Source: Gemmatimonadaceae bacterium (lineage in GTDB: Bacteria; Gemmatimonadota; Gemmatimonadetes; Gemmatimonadales; Gemmatimonadaceae). Taken from it: a stretch of DNA of 64,000 nucleotides. A program made the translations under genes and the position numbers. The notes under the pieces were generated by a model. It saw only the letters and a list, made by a program, of their open reading frames with translations. It made no database searches and had not been told where the DNA came from. How positions within the stretch are numbered: the first letter of the stretch is position 1; every line of letters starts with the position of its first letter. Shown here piece after piece: positions 44,440 to 54,183 of the stretch. Where the stretch lies: positions 80,087-144,086 of the forward strand of contig JADZCT010000037.1 of assembly GCA_020851455.1 (NCBI GenBank). Direction: 5' to 3'.

Positions 44440-44949
44440 CTACTCCACCACGAGGAGCTGGATCCGGAACAGGAGCGTTGAGTTGGGCGGAATCTTCCCC
44501 ACCTCCCGCCATTCGTAGCCAAGCTCCGGCGGCACGATGAGGATGCGCGACCCGCCGACTTTCATGCCCGGAATGCCAAGCCGCCATCCCTCGATGATCG
44601 GGTCACCGCCCTGGAGCCGCACGGTCAGGCCTCCGGAGCTGTCCACCTGGACGCCGCTGGCCAGGAGCATTCGATAGGCAACCTTGACCCGGCTTGCGGG
44701 CTTTGCCTCGGCGCCATCGCCCACGACGGCGTCCTTGTAGTAAACACCCGACGGAGCACGCGTATACTCGGCGAGGTTCACGCCAAGCGACGGCGACAGC
44801 GATACGCTGGCGATCTCGGTCACGCTCGCGGGAGCGCTCGCGCACGCGGTGGCGCCACCCGCGGTGGCCAGCGCAAGCGCGGCGACGCCGGACATGAGTC
44901 CACGGCTTGCGACTTTCAGGCCGCTGGATGACCAGGCACGACGTTTCAC
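44440..44949 (-). CDS. FKBP-type peptidyl-prolyl isomerase, exported
   Basis: A 169-residue protein: signal-peptide-like ALALATAGGATAC, possibly lipidated at Cys, and one FKBP domain with VKVAYRMLLASGVQVDSS and GWRLGIPGMKVGGSRILIVP. It should catalyse prolyl cis-trans isomerisation in the periplasm. GTG at 44949 is used; GTG at 44961 is an alternative closer to a GAGG. It lies downstream of the DUF4412 gene, 23 bp away, in a likely operon with it and the cupin. Confidence 0.88.
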   Translation of the reverse strand: MKRRAWSSSGLKVASRGLMSGVAALALATAGGATACASAPASVTEIASVSLSPSLGVNLAEYTRAPSGVYYKDAVVGDGAEAKPASRVKVAYRMLLASGVQVDSSGGLTVRLQGGDPIIEGWRLGIPGMKVGGSRILIVPPELGYEWREVGKIPPNSTLLFRIQLLVVE

Positions 44950-44972
44950 GCCTGTCGTCACCTCGCGCCGCT

Positions 44973-45626
44973 TCACCGCGGCGGACGCCCGCGCAGCATG
45001 GCGCCCATGTCCATCTTCGAGTAGTCGGCCGGCGGCGCGAACAGCGCGGCATCCAGCGGCTTCTTCTCGATGCTCGTCACCAGCATTTCGACCTTGTCGC
45101 CAGTCTGTACCTTGAGCGGGAAACCGTCTTCGCCGAGTCCACGCTCCCACGGTGAGTTCGCCCGGCCCGGGCCGCGCCCGCCCGCCGAGGGCAGCACGAA
45201 AGCACCGAGTCCTCTGGCGATGCATACATCGGTAGGGGGGTTCCCTTCCTCAGCAACGGTATAGTGCTCGCAGGAGTAGCCCGCGATCGTTTCCTTCCGC
45301 CCCGTGGGCGTGATCGTCGGCGGCTTTCCCTTCGACGTTGCGGCGCCGGCCCCGACAGCCAGCCCGGCGTACGACTGCTCGATGTACATCTTCTGGGCGG
45401 GCATGATGATCAGCATTTTCCGGGCGGCAGCATCCATGATGAACGTGCCGGCCCCATCTCCACGCCCGCCCGGCATCTCCATCCTGACTTTGCCGTCCTT
45501 GACCATGTACGCCATCTCGATCGCGCGGGCTTTCCCGTCGCTGAACTGCATGGAGATGGCGCCTTCGAACGACTGCGCCTGTACTGCCGTGGCGGCGCAA
45601 AGCGCAACGAGTATCGGGCGAATCAT
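44973..45626 (-). CDS. DUF4412 periplasmic protein
   Basis: A 217-residue protein with signal peptide IRPILVALCAATAVQA. The repeated hydrophobic/charged pattern FEGAISMQFSDGK...MVKDGKVRMEM, the KMLIIMPAQKMYI strand and the conserved GYSCEHYTV box are those of DUF4412, related in fold to LolA-like lipid-binding proteins. The function is unknown. Located between the cupin (16 bp upstream) and the FKBP isomerase. Confidence 0.85.
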   Translation of the reverse strand: MIRPILVALCAATAVQAQSFEGAISMQFSDGKARAIEMAYMVKDGKVRMEMPGGRGDGAGTFIMDAAARKMLIIMPAQKMYIEQSYAGLAVGAGAATSKGKPPTITPTGRKETIAGYSCEHYTVAEEGNPPTDVCIARGLGAFVLPSAGGRGPGRANSPWERGLGEDGFPLKVQTGDKVEMLVTSIEKKPLDAALFAPPADYSKMDMGAMLRGRPPR

Positions 45627-45642
45627 AACGTGGCCTCCGGAT

Positions 45643-46011
45643 CTACTTTCTGAGGTATGAGTCCGTCTTTGCGAGCCAGTCGGCGCGGGGCGGATCGAAA
45701 ATATCGAGGTCGAGTGTATCCTCGAGGGCTTCAGCCTTGTGCCACGCCATCGAGGGGATGTGCAGAACCTCGCCGGCCATCACGTCCACGACCTGCTTCT
45801 CATCTTCGCCAATCCAGAATCTCAGACCACCCTCGAGGATGTACGTGTACTGTTCGTTCTCGTGCTGGTGGCGCGGCACCACACAACCCTTCCTGAGGAA
45901 GACCTGCGCGAGCATCATGCGGTCGCCGGTGAGCAGTTTGCGGCTCAGCTGGGGCGAGACCTGCTCGAGCTCGACGTCCTTCCACCGGCTGAATTTCACA
46001 TCCTTCGCCAC
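45643..46011 (-). CDS. Cupin-domain protein
   Basis: A 122-residue single cupin. Motif 1 (PRHQHENEQYTYILEGGLRF) has two His, Glu and a Gly, and motif 2 (GEVLHIPSMAWHKAEALE) has the third His, so a metal site is expected. GTG at 46011 is the start, with an AGGAGAGG site close by. The enzymatic role is not assignable. It heads a group with DUF4412 and FKBP genes. Confidence 0.87.
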   Translation of the reverse strand: MAKDVKFSRWKDVELEQVSPQLSRKLLTGDRMMLAQVFLRKGCVVPRHQHENEQYTYILEGGLRFWIGEDEKQVVDVMAGEVLHIPSMAWHKAEALEDTLDLDIFDPPRADWLAKTDSYLRK

Positions 46012-46081
46012 GGCCTCTCCTGGTGTTGTGTTATCCAGCAGCGCAGTTTGCGCCTGACGGCGGCAGGCAGCGAGCTGTGCG

Positions 46082-47377
46082 CTACCGGAACGCGTTCACG
46101 CTCGCCCGGGCCGTACGAACCTCCGAGGGCGAGCCGGGTGCCGTCCACGAAAAGTAGGCGTTGCCGTCCGCAACCACCATGCGGGGGAACCCGCTGGCGC
46201 GTGCAGCGGAGGATGCCGCGATCGTGGACGCCGGGCCTGCGCCCCGGTCCTGGCGCACGCGGCGCGCGCGTACGTTGGCTGCGCCGTCGTTCGCGCGCTC
46301 TATCCAGCTAACGAGCGCGCTGCCGTCGTCGAGGAGCGCGAGTGCGACGCGTCCCTCGGGGTTGCCTTCGTCTGTCCTGATCGGCGCGCCGAAGGTCGCG
46401 CCCGCATCGGAAGAGAACGCAACGTTCACGCGACGGACGCCGTTTGCGCCAGTAAACCACGCGATAGCCACGCGGTCGCCGCGGGCGCCAATCATCGGGC
46501 CGTTCACCGGGCAGGCTTCGATGTGCCAGCCATCGTCGTGAATCGGCCTTGGCTCGGTCCAGGCGCCAGCGACGCGTCGCACATAGTAGATGTCGCGTAT
46601 CTCTTCGGCGGTGCGGTTGCGGTACGCAACGATCGGTCCTGCGCTCGTGATCGCTACCGTTGTCTGGCAGCAATCGCAAGTCAGGCCGTCGAGCCGCACT
46701 TCGGTTGCCGGGTCAGAGCCGACCTTGGGCGACATGTACAGCATCATCTCCTGCCGCGGATCGTGGCCGGCCTTGTCTGCGTTGCGCCCGTCGAGCCACA
46801 CGGCTGCGAAGCCGTCTCCCTCGGCCCAAAGCGTGACGAACCCCTTCTCGCTGACCGAGCGGTCCACGTGCGGGGGCGCGGGTTCGCCCCAGCTGTTCCC
46901 GCCATCGCTGGAGACGGCGACGCGGACGTCGTACGTATATGACGAAGGCGCCTTGAACCGCTGCAACCAGTGCGCCGCCATGCGGCCGTCACGCGCAACG
47001 GCAAGCGACGGAAAGTCGGCCCAGTTGATGAAAAAATCCCGCGCCACGTGAATGTCGCGTGGTTCTGACCATTTATCCCCGTCGAGCGCCGAAAAACGCA
47101 GCACCACCTGCGAATCGGCGCTTGGCTCGAGCCATGAGAGGTAGATCCGGCCATCGCCGCCCACGGCGAGGTGCGACTCGCCCGCCCCGGGACCCGCGGG
47201 ACTGGGCAGCGGCTGAATCGCGTCGGCGCCAGCATCTGCATCGCGACGACCGTTGCACGCCAATGCGGCGGCCGCCGTCAAGGCGCAAAGCGCGGCAAAC
47301 ACGCGAAGCGCTTCGCGCCCCCTGTAACGATGGCGCCGCGACCGGAGTGTCGCGGCGCCGCCAGTGTTCACGAACAT
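46082..47377 (-). CDS. Lipoprotein with BNR/sialidase-like beta-propeller
   Basis: A 431-residue protein with a signal peptide ending LTAAAALAC, a lipobox. The rest is a six-bladed-propeller-like series with BNR/Asp-box elements (SSDGGNSWGEP, FSSDAGATFGAP) and repeated aromatic strands, plus Cys-rich TCDCCQTT and HIEACPVNGP segments that may form disulphides or a metal site. It resembles exo-alpha-sialidase-like proteins of unknown specificity; the sialidase Arg triad was not identified, so enzymatic sialidase activity is doubtful. Six bp downstream of the first amidohydrolase gene below. Confidence 0.7.
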   Translation of the reverse strand: MFVNTGGAATLRSRRHRYRGREALRVFAALCALTAAAALACNGRRDADAGADAIQPLPSPAGPGAGESHLAVGGDGRIYLSWLEPSADSQVVLRFSALDGDKWSEPRDIHVARDFFINWADFPSLAVARDGRMAAHWLQRFKAPSSYTYDVRVAVSSDGGNSWGEPAPPHVDRSVSEKGFVTLWAEGDGFAAVWLDGRNADKAGHDPRQEMMLYMSPKVGSDPATEVRLDGLTCDCCQTTVAITSAGPIVAYRNRTAEEIRDIYYVRRVAGAWTEPRPIHDDGWHIEACPVNGPMIGARGDRVAIAWFTGANGVRRVNVAFSSDAGATFGAPIRTDEGNPEGRVALALLDDGSALVSWIERANDGAANVRARRVRQDRGAGPASTIAASSAARASGFPRMVVADGNAYFSWTAPGSPSEVRTARASVNAFR

Positions 47378-47383
47378 GCCCGG

Positions 47384-48697
47384 CTACGGAGTGATCTTCG
47401 GTAACGGGCGGTTCTTGTACTTGATGTAGAGCCGGTGCTGCCGGTCGTCATCAGGCACCTCACGGCCCTTGATGAACACCCCCGTGACCTGTGTTCGCAG
47501 GTCCATCGGGTCGCCGGTCGTGATGAAGAAGTTAGCCAGCTTGCCGGGCGCCACCGACCCGATCTCCTTATCGGCGCCGAAGATCTCAGCGGGCCAGATC
47601 GTGAGCGCCTTCAGCGCGCCCTCCGGCTTGAGCCCGTACGCCACGGCGAGCGCGGCGTGGAAGGCCACGTGCCGCGCATTGGAGCCGCCGCCGGTCGAGA
47701 ATGCGAACTTCACGCCCGAGTCGTAGAGCAGCCCCGGCTGCGCGTAAATTTCGTCGTACGGCTCGTCGTCGCCAGGCGCTTGCTGGATCGGGCCCAGGAC
47801 TACCGGAACCTGCTTGTCGGCAAGCATCCTGCGGACCTTCCATGCCTCCTTTCCGCCCATGATCACGACGCGCACGCCCCACTTGTCGCCGAACGCGACC
47901 GCTTCGCGGATCTGCTGTTCACTGCTCGCGTTCACGAGAGCCGGCACCTTCTTCGCGAAGAGCGGCCGCATTGCTTCGTACACCAGATCCAGGTTCGTCG
48001 AGCCGGCGGCGCGGCCTGCGTCGTAGCTCTTCGCGTCCTGCATGAACTGGTTGAAATCGGTAACGAGCCGGGCGGCCGCTGCGGGATCCAGCCCGCGACC
48101 TCCACGTCCGCCGCCAAAGCCGGCGCCACGCCCGCCACCACCGGCGCCACTCGTAGTCGGGATCGTGAAGACGATTCCCGCGTCACGCGTGACGGCGAGG
48201 TCTTCGTACGTCCAGCCTGCAGTGTTGATGAGCGTGGCCTGCCCTGCGATCGCGCCGCCCGTGGGCGTCGTGATGACCGAGGTCACGCCGTTCATCCGCG
48301 TGACGCCGAGGATTTCACTCTCGACGTTCAGCCCGACCAGCGCTTTGAGGTGCGGGTTGAACTGGCCAAGCTCGCTCCTGAAGCTCGTGGTCTGGACGCT
48401 CCCGATCTCGGTAAGGCCGATCCCGGTGTTCGCATCAACCATGCCGGGGTAGATGTACTTCCCGGCGGCGTCAACCACCTTTGCGTCGGCGGCCGTGACG
48501 TTCGGGCCTACCTGCACGATTCGATTGTTGCGGACGAGTATGTTCGCGACCGCCTTCTGGCCGTCGGGGCTCACAACGGTCCCACCCTTGACCAGGTACG
48601 ACCCTTCTTCGCCCGGCGCGGCCTGGGCATGTGCAACGACGGGTACGGCCAGCGCGGCAATCGCGATTGCCGCAATGACATGATGGATGCGCCGCAT
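47384..48697 (-). CDS. Secreted amidohydrolase-like protein lacking metal ligands
   Basis: A 437-residue exported protein of the amidohydrolase/imidazolonepropionase-like fold (YLVKGGTVVSPDGQK, AGKYIYPGMVDA, ending IGSVAPGKLANFFITTGDP). The usual HxH after beta-1 is replaced by Asp-Ala-Asn-Thr (PGMVDANTG), and the late Asp is replaced in FAFSTGGG. A Gly/Arg-rich loop GGRGAGFGGGRGGRG is inserted at about 190-205. It is the third gene of an amidohydrolase trio, overlapping the previous one by one base (TAATG). It may be a non-catalytic partner of its intact neighbour. Confidence 0.85.
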   Translation of the reverse strand: MRRIHHVIAAIAIAALAVPVVAHAQAAPGEEGSYLVKGGTVVSPDGQKAVANILVRNNRIVQVGPNVTAADAKVVDAAGKYIYPGMVDANTGIGLTEIGSVQTTSFRSELGQFNPHLKALVGLNVESEILGVTRMNGVTSVITTPTGGAIAGQATLINTAGWTYEDLAVTRDAGIVFTIPTTSGAGGGGRGAGFGGGRGGRGLDPAAAARLVTDFNQFMQDAKSYDAGRAAGSTNLDLVYEAMRPLFAKKVPALVNASSEQQIREAVAFGDKWGVRVVIMGGKEAWKVRRMLADKQVPVVLGPIQQAPGDDEPYDEIYAQPGLLYDSGVKFAFSTGGGSNARHVAFHAALAVAYGLKPEGALKALTIWPAEIFGADKEIGSVAPGKLANFFITTGDPMDLRTQVTGVFIKGREVPDDDRQHRLYIKYKNRPLPKITP

Positions 48698-50007
48698 TAC
48701 TTACTCCCTCCCAGACCCTCGCCCGCCGCCTTGCGGAGAGTGTTGGCCTGTGTGCGGTCGAAGTACACCTTGCCATCTATGATCGTGTACTCGACCATTG
48801 CCTCGGGCGCGAACGGGTGCGCGGAGAACACGGCAATGTCGCCGTCCTTCCCGACTTCCAGCGTGCCGACCATCTTGTCCACGCCGAGCTGCTTCGCGGG
48901 ATTCAGCGTCACCATCTTCAGCGCCTCGTTCACGTCCATGTTGCCGTAGCGCACGCCGATGCCAGCTTCCTGGTACAGCCGGCGGATGCGCTCGTCGGAA
49001 TCGGAGTTCACCGACACCAGCACCCCGCGCTGCGCCAGCAGGGCCATGTTATACGATATCGCGTCGTACGCCTCCACCTTGTACGCCCACATATCGGCAA
49101 AGGTGGACACGCTCGCGCCGTGCTTGAGGATTTCGTCGGCCACCTTGTAGCCCTCAAGCGCGTGCTGGAACGTGGTGATCTTGAAGCCATTGTCCTCCGC
49201 CGCGCGAATCAACATGAGGATTTCATCGCCGCGGTAGCTGTGCGAATGCACCTTGAGGTCGCCGTTGAGGATGTCAACGAGCGCCTCGAGCCGGAGGTCG
49301 CGCCGCGGCATGATGGCGTTCGGGTCCTTTGCCTTGACCGCCGCGTTGTATGCGTCCCACTCCTTCCTGTATTCCTTGGCCTGGTTGAACCAGTACTGCA
49401 CGGTGAACTCGACGCCCATTCGGGTCATCGGGAACCGGCGGCTGTCAACGGGCGCTGTGGAGTTGGCCTGAGTCACGTTTTCGCCAAGCGCGAACTTCAC
49501 GATGCGAGACGCGCCCTTGAAGTACATGGACTCGGCCGGCATTCCCCAGCGCATCTTGATCACCAGCGCCTGCCCGCCAATCGTATTCGCGCTTCCATGG
49601 AGCAGGAGCGCCGATGTGACGCCGCCGGCGAGCGCACGGTAGATCACGGGATTGTCGTTCTTGAGCTGCACCTGCACTTCCGGCGTGACCGACTCGGAAC
49701 CTTCGTTGATCCCGTTTTCGAGCGCCGCGTGCGAGTGCGGGTCAATAATGCCGGGCGTGACGAACTTGCCCGTGCCGTCAATCACGCGCACCCCGGGCGG
49801 GATGCTCACGTTCGCGCCGACCGCGGCAATCTTCCCGTTGCGCACGAGCACGGTGCCGTTATTGATGTCGCCGCTCGCGATGGTGATCACTGTCGCGTTG
49901 CGGATCGCGAGGTCCTGCGCCGCGAGGGGCGCGACGCCGAGCGCGACGCCTGCCAGCGCGAATGATGCCGCCGCGAGCCTGCTGTGGGTAAGCATGTGGG
50001 TTCTCAC
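48697..50007 (-). CDS. Secreted amidohydrolase (intact metal site)
   Basis: A 436-residue exported hydrolase. The signal peptide is LAAASFALAGVALGVAPLAA. The binuclear-metal elements are intact: PGIIDPHSHAAL (HxH), VHSHSYRGDE and FQHALEGYKV His residues, and VSVNSDSDE Asp. The TIM barrel ends VGTLEVGKDGDIAVF. It hydrolyses an amide, probably a (cyclic) dipeptide, imide or similar; the substrate is not readable. GTG at 50007 is used, with ATG at 49995 possible. It lies between two homologues lacking the metal motif, in one operon. Confidence 0.88.
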   Translation of the reverse strand: MRTHMLTHSRLAAASFALAGVALGVAPLAAQDLAIRNATVITIASGDINNGTVLVRNGKIAAVGANVSIPPGVRVIDGTGKFVTPGIIDPHSHAALENGINEGSESVTPEVQVQLKNDNPVIYRALAGGVTSALLLHGSANTIGGQALVIKMRWGMPAESMYFKGASRIVKFALGENVTQANSTAPVDSRRFPMTRMGVEFTVQYWFNQAKEYRKEWDAYNAAVKAKDPNAIMPRRDLRLEALVDILNGDLKVHSHSYRGDEILMLIRAAEDNGFKITTFQHALEGYKVADEILKHGASVSTFADMWAYKVEAYDAISYNMALLAQRGVLVSVNSDSDERIRRLYQEAGIGVRYGNMDVNEALKMVTLNPAKQLGVDKMVGTLEVGKDGDIAVFSAHPFAPEAMVEYTIIDGKVYFDRTQANTLRKAAGEGLGGSK

Positions 50008-50009
50008 GG

Positions 50010-51422
50010 TTAGTAGATCCGGCCTTCGATGAAGACCTGCCTGATCGGGTTCTGGGCGGCGAACAGGTCGTTTCCTGATACGACGAGGAGGTTCGCGAGC
50101 TTGCCCGGCTCGATCGTGCCAACGGAGCTCGACACTCCGAGCACCTGCGCCGGAGTGACCGTCGCCGCCTTGAGCGCGTCGTCCGGACTCATGCCCGCGG
50201 CGATGCTCAGCCGGATGCGGTCGCGGAAGGCGTTGCCGCTCTCGCCGCCGAACGACGCGAACGCGACGGGAATGCCCGCCCGCGCAAGCGCAGCGGCGTT
50301 GCCACGGATCTCCGCCGTGTCGGCAGCCGTCGGAGCCGGCGCTTCACCGGACCGTCCGTTGCCAACCGCCAGGAATGCGCGACCGGTGATGGATTCGACC
50401 GACGGCCAGTCGAGACTCACCACGGCCAGCGCACCCGAGCGCTTGAGATTTTCCAGCCGGCGCCAACCCTCGCGGGTGCCCACGATCACTGGCCCCTTGA
50501 GTCCCATCTCCGCGGCGATGTCGGTAGCGCGGGTGATCTCGCGCTCCGTCGAGGCGAGGAACCACGCAGGCATCTCGTTCGTCGCGGCAGGCACGAGCGC
50601 GCGGGTGAACGGGTCGTTGGACGGCCGCGGCGCGCCGGGAACCCCCTTCTTCATCGCAGCGTCCAGCCGACCTTCGTACTGCGCGTCGAGGAACGCCTGG
50701 CGAATGAATGCCACTGCCCCGATGCCGGTGCCCGGGTAGCCCTCGCGGTTCCGTCCGAACGCCACCACCTGGCCAGCCGCGGGCCGCAGCTTGATGTTCG
50801 TCTCCACTGGTGGAGACGTGAGCGCCGCACCCACGCGGCCCGGGAAGAGTCCGCCGTCGAACACGAGGCCGACGGTCGTCACACCGCCAGCGCGAAAGGC
50901 GCGAAGCTGCTCCTCCGTCGGTTCGAACATGTCAACCGCTTCCGCGCCCGCGTCGAGTTCCGGAAGGACCACGGGAGGCACAGGTGAAGCCGCCGCCGCG
51001 CCCCGGCCGCCCGCTCCGCCGCCGCGTCCTCCTGCCGGCGGGCCGGCTCCCCGCCCGCCTGCCGCCTGCGCGGCCGGCGCGCCCGGCTGCGCGGGCAGCG
51101 CCCTCGTCGGGCTCGGCAGCGCGACGCTGGTGGCAGCGTCTATGAGCCCTGGATAGACCGAACTGCCCGACAGGTCCATTCGGGTGACCCCGGCGGGAAT
51201 CGCGACGTTCGCACCGACCGCGGCTATGCGGCCGTTGCGAATTATCACGGTACCCCGCTCGATCACCTTGCCAGGCGCGGTGACGATGCGCGCGTTCGTC
51301 AGCGCGTAGTCGGTTCGCGGGGACGCTCCAGCGGCCTTGCCGGGATCAACCGTCTGGGCCGCTGCGGCGGCGGCCATGATCGGGACCGCCAGTGCGACGA
51401 AGAGGGATGGTCTCAACGCCAT
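50010..51422 (-). CDS. Secreted amidohydrolase-like protein lacking metal ligands
   Basis: A 470-residue exported protein with signal peptide SLFVALAVPIMAAAAAA and a good GAGGAG site 8 bases upstream, which settles the start. The fold is amidohydrolase-like (ALTNARIVTAPGKVIE, ending VGTIEPGKLANLLVV). The HxH motif is missing (PGLIDAATS) and the late Asp is absent in PVAFASFGG. A Gly/Arg/Pro-rich loop occupies about residues 115-145. It is the first gene of the amidohydrolase operon, and the next starts 2 bp after its stop. Confidence 0.85.
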   Translation of the reverse strand: MALRPSLFVALAVPIMAAAAAAQTVDPGKAAGASPRTDYALTNARIVTAPGKVIERGTVIIRNGRIAAVGANVAIPAGVTRMDLSGSSVYPGLIDAATSVALPSPTRALPAQPGAPAAQAAGGRGAGPPAGGRGGGAGGRGAAAASPVPPVVLPELDAGAEAVDMFEPTEEQLRAFRAGGVTTVGLVFDGGLFPGRVGAALTSPPVETNIKLRPAAGQVVAFGRNREGYPGTGIGAVAFIRQAFLDAQYEGRLDAAMKKGVPGAPRPSNDPFTRALVPAATNEMPAWFLASTEREITRATDIAAEMGLKGPVIVGTREGWRRLENLKRSGALAVVSLDWPSVESITGRAFLAVGNGRSGEAPAPTAADTAEIRGNAAALARAGIPVAFASFGGESGNAFRDRIRLSIAAGMSPDDALKAATVTPAQVLGVSSSVGTIEPGKLANLLVVSGNDLFAAQNPIRQVFIEGRIY

Positions 51423-51520
51423 GCGGACTGCTCCTCGGATGACTGGTGCCAAGGGGGATGCCGCCTGGTCGTGCAAGCCAGGCGGCGCCGAGAGTCCGGC
51501 AAAGATACCACAGTCGGACG

Positions 51521-53998
51521 CTATCCGCCCATGATCAGCGCGCGGAGGTGCTCGATGCTCGACGCCTGTCCGGAGAACAGGTCTGGCGGGAAGGTGCGGT
51601 ACCGCAACATCGCGTCGCGGATCTGCGTGCCCCGGTAGTAGTTGAACCCGAACCCCGCGAGGTACTGGAGCCGGAGGTTGCGATCCGTGTTGATTGCCGC
51701 CCCGGCCAGCCACGGCGCCAGCTCCTTGCCGCGCCCGGTGTAGGTCTTGAGCAAGTCGAATACGGACATGAATCCCACCTGGGCCAGCGATGCCCGAACC
51801 TGCGCGTAGGCGGGACTGTCGAGCCTGGCCGCCCATGCGTCCACGTCAATGGGAGCGTCGTCGAGCCGGCCCACGAGCACCACGTCGTACCCGCCGCCAC
51901 TCCGGTCGTCGTTGCGCCAGACAGTGCCATTCGGGAAGACCTCGAGGAAGGTCGCAATCTCGCTGCGGACCACGTCCTCGGTGCTTTCATAGAGCGGAAC
52001 CCACTGCGTGACCACGCCGCCGGGATTGAGGTGCGCCTTCACGTGCTGGAAGTACTCCCTGGTATAGAGCGTGGCCGCGCCCTTCACCCACGGATGGATC
52101 GGGTCGGACGTGATCACGTCGAACTTCTCGCGCGTGGTGAGCACGTAGTGCCGTGCGTCGTCGTACACGACCTGGACCTTGGGGTTGCTGGCGACGTTGT
52201 AGTTCACATCGCTGAAGTACTTCGACACGACTTTGGGAATGAGCGGCTCCATCTCGCAGATCACCATCCGCTCGACGGTCGGGTAGATGCTGATCGAACC
52301 CGCCGTGACTCCGGCGCCAAAGCCAACGACGAGTACGCTCTTCGGCCCCTTCTGGTCCATGAGCGCGGTAAGGTTGCCGAGCAGGCGCTGGAGGCGCATG
52401 TCCTGCGGCTCGGTCGAGGCCTCCACCTTGCCGCTCACGTGGAAATTGCGCCAGCCGTTTGCCTCCTCGGTCACGGCAATGGACGAGTTGATACCCTCGC
52501 CCACGTACAGCGCGTTGGGTTCACCCTGCCATGCGAGCGACCGTCCCCACGCAACGAGGCCAGCGGGAACGGGCTTCACGTTCGACGTTGCCCAGAGCGC
52601 GCCAAGGAGCATGAGACTGAACATGAACATCGCACCCGACCCGAGAACCGGCGCGCGCGGAGCACGCCCTGCTTCGGTTGCAGGCGAGCCGCGGAAGAGC
52701 GGCGCGAGCGCGGCAGCAGCCGACACGGCACTCAGGATGATGAGGATGCGTTGCGCCCCCTGCGTGCCCATGAGCGGCACGAACAACAGTCCCGTAACCA
52801 GCGAGCCCGCTATCGCGCCCAGTGTGTTGGCGGCATACACCCGGCCAACCACGGTGCCGGTATCGTCACTCGGACGAGCGGCGGCGGCGAGCGCCAGCGG
52901 AAAGCTCGCGCCCCAGAGCACGGCGCCCGGCAGCATCGTGAAGAGCGCCCGCGCCATGTCGAGCTGGAAGTTGAACCACGCGCTTGGCGCCAGCGAGGGA
53001 TCAACGGGCCAGTAGGGCACGCCTTGCGTCACCATGTACGCGCCGTAGGCGGTGGTGAACGCGAGGAAGAGCTGCGTCCAGCCAAGCGCCGCGCGCGCGT
53101 TCGAGGTGTTGCGGGCAATCGTCGAGCCGATACCGCTTCCAATCCCCAGGCCAATCAGGAAGACACCAAGGATCACCGAGAACGCGTACGTGGTTGCGCC
53201 AAACAGGAGCGACAGCAGCCGCGTCCAGACGACCTCGGCGCCGAGCGCCGTCATCCCGGAGAGCGCGACTGCCACGTAGATGCCGCGTGGCTCCCACGAG
53301 GTGATCCCGCGGAACACCGACCAGATGCTTCCCTTCGTGGAATCCACCAGGTCCGCGGCGCCGGCCGCGGACGGTGGCTCGTATGGCGCGCGCTTCGCGA
53401 GCAACAGCCCAAGTCCGGCCACGGCGGCATTCAGCGCCACGGCAACGAGCGCCGCCGTGGGAAGGTCGAACAGTCTGAGGAGGTAGAATCCGGCGCCCAG
53501 GCAGCCAATCACGGCGCCAAGGGTATTTCCGCCGTAGAAATAGCCGAGCCACGCAACGCCGCTCGGCGTCGCCTCGACGTAGCGCGAGATCGCGGGCAGC
53601 GTCGCGCCCATCAGTATCGTGGGCGGAAGCAGCAGGATTCCGCTTGCGATCGCGCGGAGCACGACGCTCGCCGGGCCGCCGCCGTCCACCGCCGTATAGA
53701 GGCGTCCCACGAGTGGCATGAGGACGATGAGCAGCGCGCCCACCACGCCGATCATTGCCTCGAGGGTTGCGTACACGCGCAGCGGATGGCGCGTGCGCGG
53801 GACGAACCGCGTGAGGACGAGCGAGCCTATGAACATGCCGCCCATGAAAGTCCCGAGCAGCACGGCCAGCGACACCGCCGACGACCCGACGACGAGCTGC
53901 AGGACCTGGAACCAGACTATCTCATAGATGAGTGCTGCGCAGCCGCTGCCGATGAAGAGCAGCAGCATCAGCGGCAGGTACCGATCGTGTTTGTTCAT
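51521..53998 (-). CDS. Fused integral membrane / spermidine synthase-like protein
   Basis: An 825-residue protein. The first about 430 residues hold some 12 to 14 membrane helices, beginning with LMLLLFIGSGCAALIYEIVW and repeated after about 230 with GIYVAVALSGMTALGAEVVWTR, the duplicated pattern of this family. The C-terminal half is a spermidine-synthase-like Rossmann domain with the SAM-type loop VLVVGFGAGVTAG and VYDDARHYV. The natural reaction of these fused proteins is not established; polyamine synthase activity is a guess. It is followed, on its strand, by nothing before the amidohydrolase operon at 51422. Confidence 0.88.
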   Translation of the reverse strand: MNKHDRYLPLMLLLFIGSGCAALIYEIVWFQVLQLVVGSSAVSLAVLLGTFMGGMFIGSLVLTRFVPRTRHPLRVYATLEAMIGVVGALLIVLMPLVGRLYTAVDGGGPASVVLRAIASGILLLPPTILMGATLPAISRYVEATPSGVAWLGYFYGGNTLGAVIGCLGAGFYLLRLFDLPTAALVAVALNAAVAGLGLLLAKRAPYEPPSAAGAADLVDSTKGSIWSVFRGITSWEPRGIYVAVALSGMTALGAEVVWTRLLSLLFGATTYAFSVILGVFLIGLGIGSGIGSTIARNTSNARAALGWTQLFLAFTTAYGAYMVTQGVPYWPVDPSLAPSAWFNFQLDMARALFTMLPGAVLWGASFPLALAAAARPSDDTGTVVGRVYAANTLGAIAGSLVTGLLFVPLMGTQGAQRILIILSAVSAAAALAPLFRGSPATEAGRAPRAPVLGSGAMFMFSLMLLGALWATSNVKPVPAGLVAWGRSLAWQGEPNALYVGEGINSSIAVTEEANGWRNFHVSGKVEASTEPQDMRLQRLLGNLTALMDQKGPKSVLVVGFGAGVTAGSISIYPTVERMVICEMEPLIPKVVSKYFSDVNYNVASNPKVQVVYDDARHYVLTTREKFDVITSDPIHPWVKGAATLYTREYFQHVKAHLNPGGVVTQWVPLYESTEDVVRSEIATFLEVFPNGTVWRNDDRSGGGYDVVLVGRLDDAPIDVDAWAARLDSPAYAQVRASLAQVGFMSVFDLLKTYTGRGKELAPWLAGAAINTDRNLRLQYLAGFGFNYYRGTQIRDAMLRYRTFPPDLFSGQASSIEHLRALIMGG

Positions 53999-54080
53999 GG
54001 CGGGCGAAATCTACCCTCCGGCGTGGCATGCAGGCGTCGTGTGCATCAAGCCACGCCCTGGCAGCGAGTTGGACGATACT

Positions 54081-54111
54081 GAGGGAGGCGGCAACCTTCG
54101 CCGCCTCCCTC
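54081..54111 (-). terminator. Hairpin after the S9 peptidase gene
   Basis: A perfect 11-bp stem GAGGGAGGCGG/CCGCCTCCCTC with a 9-base loop. It lies between the end of the S9 peptidase gene (54184) and the start of the fused membrane protein gene (53998), in the direction of transcription. Confidence 0.65.
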
Positions 54112-54183
54112 GGATAACAGTGTGTTCGCGGAGGCCCGTCACTGCGCGTCTGCGCCGTTCAGCGCGGCCCCCCTGGCGGCAGG

